64,000 nucleotides of DNA from the NCBI GenBank assembly GCA_004802725.1, contig SGPM01000001.1:186001-250000 (forward strand). Direction: 5' to 3'. Of the stretch, positions 55,739 through 64,000 are shown in pieces (positions within the stretch are counted from its first letter, which is position 1; the number at the start of each line of letters is the position of its first letter). The position numbers and the translations under genes are program-made. The stretch is from Antrodiella citrinella (Eukaryota > Basidiomycota > Agaricomycetes > Polyporales > Steccherinaceae). The notes beneath the pieces are model-generated. The model saw nothing but the letters and a program-made list of their open reading frames with translations, did no database searches and was not told the origin of the DNA.

Positions 55739-57124
55739 AGTGTAAAGAACGATCCGAGAAAAGGACAGACAGTACACCGGCCAGGTGCAAGAGAAAGGAA
55801 AGAGAAAAAGGGTGCGTTGGGAGAACGTACTGGCTCGTTGGTGCTTATATACAGATCATGGGTCGGTGATTCAGAGAAGGACAACGTCAATAGGATCTCG
55901 AATCTCGCCCCGTGATGGGCACGGTTACCGAGGTGGATGGTGACCTGGATGAAACATGCGGGCCAGTCCTGGCCATCATTGTACTCCCTGCCCTGTCGGA
56001 ATTCAACCTATGTAGTCTGATACATTCCGACACTAAACAAGGCCTGTCGCAACCATTCTACAAGGGTGAATATACGGGCTACTTGACTGGGAGGAGCACT
56101 TACGGTCGGTGACTGAAGCTGGCGTCGCGGCGTTGGCGAGCGATCGCTGAGCGCTGATCTGCTGCCAGTGACAGGCGGAACAGATTCTTTCAGCCTTCTA
56201 GCTGTCTGTCCGTGACTCCGTGCTGGCATTTGCTGGCATGCTGTCAGTGGGACGGGCCAAGATAGGCCAGTCGCTAGTCAACGGCGTTTCTTGCAAGCGG
56301 CCACCGCCAGGGCGTGAGCGAGGCGGCGTTGAGGCGGCGAGGCAAATTCAAGGCAAATTCCTTCTGGCGCGACGGCCATCACGATTTCATCTGTCAAACG
56401 CCAAGACCTGGCTCGCGTCGACCGGGACCCTGCTGTCTGTGTGTCAAAGATCCTCGACGTCGGTCAAGGCGGGTTACCATTGATGGTCATCCCGCCGCAC
56501 GACTTCGAGATCAGGTCTCGTCACGCCTTGTTAGCATCGAAAAACAGCCACTCACGTTCGACCTCTCCCGAGTCTCAGTCAAGGGACTCAGCGAGAACCT
56601 GATTCAGGCGTACCGCATACATGTATTACCATAGCGATGATCGTTTCATAAGGGCGCTTCTGAAGAACCAGGCTCGGTCCCGGACTCAAACGGACTCTCC
56701 AGAAGAAAGAACCGTCTTCGAGATTTCCGCCGGAAATGTACACAACGGCCAGGCCAGTCCGAGGATTCCGTAAGTACCGTACCCAAAGTACAAGTACTGA
56801 AAGACAACAGTGAAGACGCACACAGCGGTACACATTCACAAGGACGTGTACCTCCGTCTGACGATCATGCATCATGCACCTCGTATAAAGTCGAGCTCAT
56901 CTTTACGCTGCCCAGTTTGTACACTACGTTTCTACTACAGTTCGATCGAAGTTCTCAGCCCGTAAATCCACGTCTCGAATCACATTACTCGTTGCGGGGG
57001 TAGCACCCAAGACAGTGCACCGGTTGACCCAAACACATAGATGTTTGTTCAGAACATACACCAGTCGCCGTCACTCAGGCTACCAAAAATGTACAGAGTC
57101 CATAGCACCATGTGAGCCCATAAC
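55739..57124. other. Gene-free interval between PriA-like gene and TPD3
   Basis: About 1.4 kb, the longest interval without any coding signal. It has the PriA-like TATA box at the left and a short tandem duplication (aggcaaattc twice, about 56339-56360). No transposon protein, terminal repeat or RNA gene was recognised. Confidence 0.5.
55844..55851 (-). promoter_or_regulatory. TATA box of the PriA-like gene
   Basis: TATATAAG on the minus strand about 110 nt upstream of the start codon. Confidence 0.5.
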
Positions 57125-59364
57125 TCACAAGAAGCTGAAAAACTGCGGCGCACCTCCGACATCTATCGCATGGGCTTTTTGTAATGCCTTCGATGCAAAG
57201 TAACGTACATCTGCGTCTTGATCGTTCTTCTGCGAGTCCAAGACAGGCGCGATCTTCTGTCGAACCAAAAGGCGGCCGTCTGGCAGGTCGCCAAAAGTGG
57301 TCGCAAGGACCTCTAGGGATTTGGCGACGTTAAAGCGAATGTTGGGGATAGGATCCTGTGCAAGTTGGAGCAGAGTATCCAGGATCTCGCCCTGCACAAT
57401 GTCCAGACTCAAGGACGGCGCAATTGTCTGCAAATTCAGGGAGATCAGTATCATGATGGATGTGACGTCGACCGAATGGACGCACTGTGATGGCTTGGAC
57501 TGTTGTCATCCGATATAGATATGTAGGATGTTGACCCATCCCAACAACTTTCGGAACAATCTGCACCTTGGCCCAATCAACGCCGAATACCTCGGTCAAC
57601 TTCTTCAGATTGACCGTGGCTGCCTCCCGAATGCTGTAGACGTTGTCTCCGAGCCAGGCCATGCAGAGATTGCCCAGCTGCTCATCGAAAATGGATTTCC
57701 CGAGTTGTGTGGCGAGAAGAGGAATGTATTCGATAATCGCCTGTCGAACTCGCCACGACTTGTCTTCGGCCAACTCCATGATTGCGGGCAGAAGACTCTC
57801 AGAGAGGAGTTCAATCCCAATCACTGCATAGCCATACCATCGTTAACATGATTGATGCCAATTGACAGTCCATAAGGATCGCACGGCACTCACCGGTGTT
57901 TACCTGCTCCAATTTGCTGATGATATTAAGTCTGACCTCCGGGAACTCGTCCTTCAGCAGATGTAAGAAAAGAGGCAGCAAGTGCTCAATTGTTGCATCT
58001 TTGCCCAAGAGGGGTGCAAGGCCGCTGATTTGCGTTGCTAGGGCAGCGCGAACGTGCTGAGAACTGTCCTGGCAGAGATCTCGTACGCACGGTACGACAC
58101 GAGCTAAGATCACCTCCTTCTCGAGTAACTTGGAAAACCCTAGTCCCGAATGTCAACTTTAGCAACTCAACGAACCTCCAAATGACGCACCAGGAATTTG
58201 ACCGGCAGCAGCGGTCCGGACCTCGGCTTCGTTATCCTTGAGGAGCTGAACGTAATGGCCGGTCAGCTCCTCCCTCACCAACTCGGTACCAACGGACTCG
58301 GACAACTATTCATGCAAGGTCAGTCTCCACTACAGGTAGACGAGGATGTCACAAACCTCGTTGAAGTGTGTTGCAACCATGTAGCGAACCCTCCAGCTTT
58401 TGTCAGACATGGTCTGACGGATCTGCTTAAGCAGTTGCTCTTTCACTTCTGGCGGCGTCAGTTGTTGAGCAATAGCGATCAAGTCCTCTACAGTGAGCAA
58501 GCGGACAGAATCCTGGTCGTCTGATTGCAGACGACGGTAAACAGCCAAACCGTCCGACAGGACGTGGGTCTTGGAGTATTTCTTGATCAGGGACTAGCGC
58601 GAGGACGGTGTGAGCCAACATCGACAACTGAATAGAATTTACACATACGCCTAGCCATTTCCCCGCTGCACGTCTGACCATAGGTGTATCGTCTGAACCC
58701 AGAGAACCGTAACCCTTACGGAGTTCATCCTGAATAGGCGGCGCCACTCTGTCGTAGACCGGTGCGTAGAGGGCGCATGCTGACGTCCTAGAAGTGAACC
58801 ACTCGCCCTTGCTGAGTCTTTGAACCAGGGGGATATAGTACTGTTCAATCTGTGCTTGACTAAGAGCGTCGGCGACTTTGGTGATAGACTCGGCGGCCTG
58901 AACACGGATAGATCCACGTATGAATTGGCGAGTAGGAGCACTGAGTCTAAGACCGCCTTGCTATTCATGCGAATGGACGTACCTTGTCTCTTACAAGAGT
59001 TTCCTCCACGGCAGACAGGTTTTCCAACGGCCCCAACAAAATGTGGGCATAGTCACGGCCTCCAATGTACTCCTCGAAATTACGGCCCAGTTCCTCCGCC
59101 AAAGCGAGGAGGACCTCGTCTTCGTCGTCTACGGAGTCTTGCAGGAATGGTATAAGCTCTTCGCGCGCACGGTCAGGACCAAGAGCAAGAGCGATGGTAG
59201 AGATGCGATGAATGGCATTGAGTCGTAACTGAACATCCTCCGATCGTAGCTCATCCATCAGGATAGCTATCGGGGCAATCTTGCAAGGGAACGGTGGTGT
59301 GAACAACCCATATACACACGAGTCTGAGCGAGCGTACCTCATCGACAGAGAATCCTGGATCCAT
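57125..59364 (-). CDS. TPD3: Protein phosphatase 2A scaffold subunit A (PR65)
   Basis: HEAT-repeat scaffold that holds the catalytic C and regulatory B subunits. The first small exon codes MDPGFSVDE, then [20 protein letters not shown]. Typical repeats follow: [132 protein letters not shown] and [20 protein letters not shown]. About eight exons. The last exon, ending QFFSFL, extends slightly past the usual PR65 end; an extra 3' intron there cannot be excluded. Confidence 0.94.
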
Positions 59365-60038
59365 GATGCAATGACTACTGTGTCTGACAACACGAAAGTA
59401 GTGAGAGCGATGTGGCGAGTGTCTGAACGAGAAGTGTGTATTATCTTGTGACGGGACGAGACAAAGACAAAGGGAGGAAGACTATGAACGTTGGGTAAAC
59501 GTGAGGCAAGCTGAGCAGAGGTGAAAGTGCCTTGCTGAATGCGGATCGCTATCAGCCCCGCCCACGCGACCTGGCCCAGTACTAGCGCTCGTGAACTTGG
59601 CAGCCGAACATAATTTGAAGACATGCATGCAAGATACCAAGTAAGTACATGCTACTCGAGTGTCAAGTAAGATGATGATCAGTATGAACTCGGTTCGACC
59701 ATTTGTTCCCATTGAGATGCCAAGTATTACAATCCACTCGTACAAAGGGAAGACTCAAGAGTGGCCTACCCTCAGGCCTAGGACTACTTCAAGTCACTAC
59801 CATTTACATTGACAACAGCGATGTCTTCTGGGTTCCCTCCCATTTTTGATATACCGTGTCGTTTAGGAAAGATCGTACATGTTTGCTACCTCCTGAATGC
59901 GCGATGAGCGATGAGGTAAGCAGCACTTGTCATTTAGGAACATCGTCATTCTCTTGGGAATCATGTATAGTACATCTGGAGACTGGAGGGCAGTCATTCC
60001 TCTTCCTATCTCAACATCGTATCTTCGTGCACTTGATC
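59365..60038. other. Divergent promoter region of TPD3 and the mutarotase gene
   Basis: About 670 nt between divergent starts, no gene seen. Confidence 0.5.
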
Positions 60039-61087
60039 ATGCCCGTAGAACGAACTCAGACTAAGCTCATCCTTCAGCACCCCAAGGTCAGCAGAAGTGC
60101 ATATAGGCTATGCCAATCTGGATTTACTCTGACGGATAACATTGCAGGGGGCTTCCGCTGAGATCCTTCTCTACGGTGCTACAGTGATTTCGTGGAAGTC
60201 ACCTTCAAAGGGAAATTCTGAGCCATCGGAACGACTTTTTGTATCCTCGAAGGCTGCTCTCGATGGCAGCAAGCCCGTCCGAGGCGGCATCCCAGTCGTC
60301 TTTCCGTGCTTCGGTGCCCCGACTCACCCTGATCACGTCAAACTCCCTCAACATGGTTTCGCCCGTAGCGAAGTCTGGTCATATGGAGGCATCGTCATGG
60401 ACAATGATGCGGGTGTATCCGTCAGACTGAGTACGCCAGAAATCATAGTCTCCTACAAACATCTGCCAATTGACTGAACACTTCAGCTTTGCAACCGACA
60501 ACGAGCGTCGAGGAGAAGTTCGACAGACCGTTTGAGCTCGTGTATGTCGTGACCCTCGCGGAGCATCAGATCAGCACCGATCTCCATGTGAAGAACACCG
60601 CGCTGTCTTCGACTGGTCACCTCGAATTCCAAGCCTTGTTCCACAACTACATCAAGGCTCCAAGCAGCGACCTCATAGTCACCCCGTTACAGGGTGTGTC
60701 TTACTACGACAAGACTGAGGCCACAGAAGAATTGAAGACTGTGACGAAAGTGGAGAGCAGGGCGGACGTGGACGTCAGGAAGTTCACCGATTTCGTCTAC
60801 GAGAATGCCCCCGGTACCTACAAAGTGACATGGCCGACCGGCGCCGTCGAAATCAGGGCGACAAATTTCCCGAACGTCGTAGTATGGAATCCACAGGAGA
60901 CTGGCGCGAAGATCGGCGACATGGAAACCAACGGCTGGTGGGTCGCTCCCTCCAGGAATTCACTCTACCACTGACATTCCATAGGGATAAATACGTTTGC
61001 GTTGAGCCCGGACATGTTCGCGGTTTCGTCTCACTGAAAGCGGGAGAGAGTTGGGTGGGCCAACAGGTAATCTCGGTCGTTGAGTAA
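60039..61087 (+). CDS. Glucose-6-phosphate 1-epimerase (hexose-6-phosphate mutarotase)
   Basis: Interconverts alpha and beta anomers of hexose 6-phosphates; cytosolic, like yeast YMR099C. Four exons (60039-60086, 60148-60430, 60487-60937, 60985-61087) give 294 residues, the usual size. Conserved blocks: GASAEILLYGATVISWKSPS, GGIPVVFPCFGAP, LPQHGFARSEVW with the catalytic His, FELVYVVTLAEHQISTDLHV, LEFQALFHNYIKAP, VVVWNPQETGAKIGDM and YVCVEPGHVRGFVSLKAGES with the catalytic Glu. The reading frame ends at GAG-TAA inside a GAGTAAGTG context; that could also be a splice donor, but the protein is complete as drawn. Confidence 0.94.
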
Positions 61088-61341
61088 GTGAACACTTTCC
61101 TCCTTTTAGCATCTGCCGTTGACGCTGTTACGACTATCGTCAAGATAGGTCACCACGTCACGGTGTAAGCATGATGTAGTAGTTTGAACTGTATTATCTC
61201 GAATGTAGAACCCTTGAAAGCAATCCAAGTAACAACTTCAAGTACTTGTAACTTGAACGTCATACCGTCTGAGCGTCTCTGTTCGAGCGCGTCCGGCAGC
61301 TCAACTTCATACCACCACCGCCAGAGTAGAAATGCTTGGCT

Positions 61342-64000
61342 ATGGCCGCATACGAACCCACATTGAGCATCAGAATCAATCACATTGAGCATACTGTCGT
61401 TCCATCAGGCTCTCTAGACGATGTTGGCCTTCGTCGCGCACCCATAATCAGGATATTCGGCAAAGCATCTAGTGGCAAGAAAGCCTGCTTGCATGTGCAT
61501 CGAGTCTATCCCTACTTCTTTGTTGAATACTTGGGCAAGACTGGTGCAAATCATGGTGCGTTCATTTGATCTTTCAAAATTGCCATATTTGACCCACACG
61601 ACGCCAGTAAACCGCTACATCGCCAAATTCACGCATTCATTGAATCATGCAATCGCGGTGTCCTTGAAGCGGAACCCCTCGTCCCCCAACTCTCAGTTCA
61701 TTCGAGCAGTGATACTGGTTAAAGGGGTGCCTTTCTATGGCTTCCATTCAGAATACTCGCCTTTCCTCAAGGTCCTCGTCGCCGACCCCGCATATACCAA
61801 TCGCGCCACAACAATCCTGCAATCCGGAATTGTAATGAAGTCGCGCTTCCGCGTGTATGAAAGCCATCTCAGCTTTGTGCTCCAATTCTTGTGTGATTTT
61901 GGATTATATGGGTGCGGCTGGATCGACCTTTCGGCGAGTATCTGGCAACGGGGCGAAGAAGGCGACGCGCAATTCCCCTTCAAGCTGTCTACATACCATC
62001 GTCAAAGCCGTATGCCCCTTGAAATCGATGTTGAGTCGCATGAAATTCTCAATCGTCATCGACTCACGGCGCGCAACATACACCACAAGCTGTGCATCCC
62101 CGCCGCTCCTCAGCCACCTGAACCGCTTGTGATCAGCGTTCGGGAATTGTGGGATGACGAACGTCGGCGACGTATCTCCAGAGGGCTCCCTCCATCACCT
62201 GATATTCCGAAGGACCTTAGTGAACGATCAAGGAGCGCAGGCGGAGAGTGGGTGGCAGAAGCGCGCTGGTGGGAAGAGATACAAAGGCGGGTTGTGAAGG
62301 AAAGAGACATTCCTTCGGAACCTCACGAAGAAGAAGAATGGGCTAGATGGGTTATGACCACTTTTGAGAGCGTGGAAGCACTATGGAACTCTCGATATCG
62401 TACTTGGAAACCTGCAAAGCGAGAAAATCTCCTGGATGACGTCCCTCAGCTCAATCCATATGCACTTGCTTCTCAAGGAGGTGACGAAGCGGCGTTACCG
62501 GAATCAGGGTCGGGCTATGAGTTGGATGTCGACGAGAGCTTACTTGCTAGTCAGGAGCTCACCGTTCTCATTGAGCAGGAAGAGATCGAAGCTCTTCGGC
62601 AACAGCAAGAGCGCGAAGAGGACATCGACACCCTTCAACAGGAAGATGCAGCAGAGGACTTACCACCAGAAGATGTGGATATCAGTCCAGAGAAAGCTGT
62701 GAATGGGTACGTATTTTATGCAACCTTTTTATTCATTCATCTTGTTTTCATGCTCAAGTTCACTCTCTAGCTCACAGATTCCGAGTGAAGAGGATATTTC
62801 AGGGCTGGATTTCTTTCAGGAAGTTGAGGGCGAATCAAAGGAACAAAACCCAAGTGCAGGACAATCACACATAGAGTAAGTGCTTCAGAGTCCTCGTCTC
62901 GACATGTGTCTGATGCTGATAGCGCTATCAGAGAAAATGATAACCCGTCCCTACCACACCCTGTGGTGGATTACTCTTCTGATAACCCATTCTTGGTTCC
63001 GGAGAAGTAAGTGATTTCTTCGCTTCCAATACATATCAGCTCATGGCCATTTTCGTGCATTTGCGCGGACAGTCCTCCAAAGTCGCAGGTACAAACGCCG
63101 GCTCGGGCTTCCGTCTTTTGGTGAGTGCCATGTATTCGGCAGGATCTTAAAACTTGTTAATATGGCAGCAGGAAAGAATTTGAAGACCCGCCGGATGAAT
63201 TCGACGATGCCAATAACCCCACCGACGTTCATTCTTCTACAAATCCAATCGCGGAGCGGGACACCGAAGACGAGGAACGGCCTCACAAGCGTATCAAGCT
63301 TGCAGCTGACCACATTCCCAGTCCGTCGTTGTCTACCGCTCTGTGGTTACGTAGTAGCGCGAGTCGGCAAGGCGGGTTTTCGTCTTCTTTCTCTTCCGGA
63401 TATAAGGCCTCAACCAACAGCTATCAATACAAACATGCTGCTCCCTCGATCAGCGACCTCCTTTCTACGATGGACGTGCACCATATACCCCACAAAGTTT
63501 ATCAAGACCCATACTATTCGGTGGAAAGTGACGCCTCAGATCATCCTTGGGAGTTTGCTGGTCTTTCGTACCATATCAAAGGCGGGACCGGTGTGAGCAT
63601 GCTTGATGAATGGGTCACATCAGACAGCGCGGAAAGCCTTTCTCTGCAGAATGAGACAGGGCGTCATATCCGTCTATGGGGTTGGGAATATGCCAGTGTC
63701 CCACCGAGCATCAAGGAGGTGCGGAATTGGTGGAAGAAGAATGCTTCCAGCTTACAGGATGCTAATGAGAAAGCGAACAAACCGTCACAGGCGAGTTATT
63801 CGTTATTTAATTCGCAGTAAGACCTGACATATCGTCAAGATTGGAGGACCAACCCAAAAATATCCATATGGCTTCAATACCACTCAGATTGCGCCCACGA
63901 CTACGCTGTTCCGCGAGAGAGGCAATATGGAAGTCCTTGCTCTAGAAGTTTTCGGTAGGTAGATTTTTTAACCAGACGGGATATGCACATGCTGACTACA
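61342..64000 (+). CDS. REV3: DNA polymerase zeta catalytic subunit Rev3, 5' part (cut by window edge)
   Basis: B-family polymerase for translesion synthesis. The start MAAYEPTLSIRINHIEHTVV leads into the N-terminal domain: APIIRIFGKASSGKKACLHV, HRVYPYFFVEYLGKTG, NRYIAKFTHSLNHAIAVSLK, KGVPFYGFHSEYSPFLKVLV and YESHLSFVLQFLCDFGLYGC. A long, poorly conserved acidic middle follows (ELTVLIEQEEIEALRQQQER, then PHKRIKLAADH). Near the right edge the conserved segment before the exonuclease domain appears (GPTQKYPYGFNTTQ, then GNMEVLALEVF). The exonuclease, polymerase and Cys-cluster regions lie beyond 64000. At least six introns. Nothing in the visible part suggests a pseudogene. Confidence 0.9.

Noticed and set aside
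55912..56112. 66-codon plus-strand frame in the PriA-like upstream region
   Set aside because: Short, no family or splice support, sits in promoter DNA.

Overview
The window is nuclear DNA from a filamentous basidiomycete, most likely an Agaricomycete (mushroom-forming fungus). Almost every gene is split by many short introns (mostly about 50-65 nt, GT-AG, often with a CTGAC/CTAAC-type branch point close to the acceptor). Genes lie on both strands at a density of about one per 2 kb. Several families are typical of this group: a PriA-like Cys-rich secreted protein, a CCCH zinc-finger protein with the basidiomycete DUF7923-type N-terminal domain, and a MARVEL-like four-helix membrane protein. 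The genus cannot be told from the sequence alone. I joined exons by hand from splice consensus, reading phase and family conservation, so single boundaries may be off even where the gene call is secure.

Layout. 0-6 kb: a membrane-anchored family 8 polysaccharide lyase (minus) and an amidase (plus). 6.2-8 kb: a gene-poor stretch with a decayed coding remnant and a polypurine tract. 8-20 kb: MPP10 (ribosome biogenesis), a Sec9-type t-SNARE, an SRA-YDG protein, a CCCH zinc-finger protein, an unknown Pro-rich protein, a GPI-type cell-surface protein and MYG1. 20-32 kb: SurE-type phosphatase, GH16 beta-glucanase, ribosomal protein L15, a MYND-finger protein, an MFSD1-like transporter and a MARVEL-like protein. 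32-46.5 kb: a Ras GEF carrying a Ras-like domain, the DEAD-box helicase DRS1, APC4, a bZIP factor and GPI2. 46.5-55.7 kb: a small predicted acylated protein, an unknown Cys-rich membrane protein, ARP1, ribosomal protein S24, a Tic20/DUF4870-like membrane protein, an unknown secreted protein and the PriA-like repeat protein. 57-64 kb: the PP2A scaffold subunit TPD3, a hexose-6-phosphate mutarotase, and the 5' part of REV3, which runs off the right edge.

Most genes are single-copy housekeeping functions without operon-like logic: ribosome assembly and translation (MPP10, DRS1, L15, S24), cell cycle and signalling (APC4, TPD3, Ras GEF), trafficking and cytoskeleton (Sec9, ARP1, GPI2), and repair (REV3). 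The accessory layer is secreted or wall-facing: the lyase, GH16, the GPI-type protein, the PriA-like protein and a small secreted protein. I found no transposon, CRISPR array, tRNA, rRNA or secondary-metabolite cluster.

Most unusual points: a Ras-like domain with a broken P-loop fused in front of a Ras GEF; a cluster of four protein-supported GC-AG introns; coding micro-exons of 13 and 17 nt; two introns whose retention would change the protein in a predictable way (amidase active site, Sec9 C-terminus); and a PriA-like protein built from three copies of a three-module unit.
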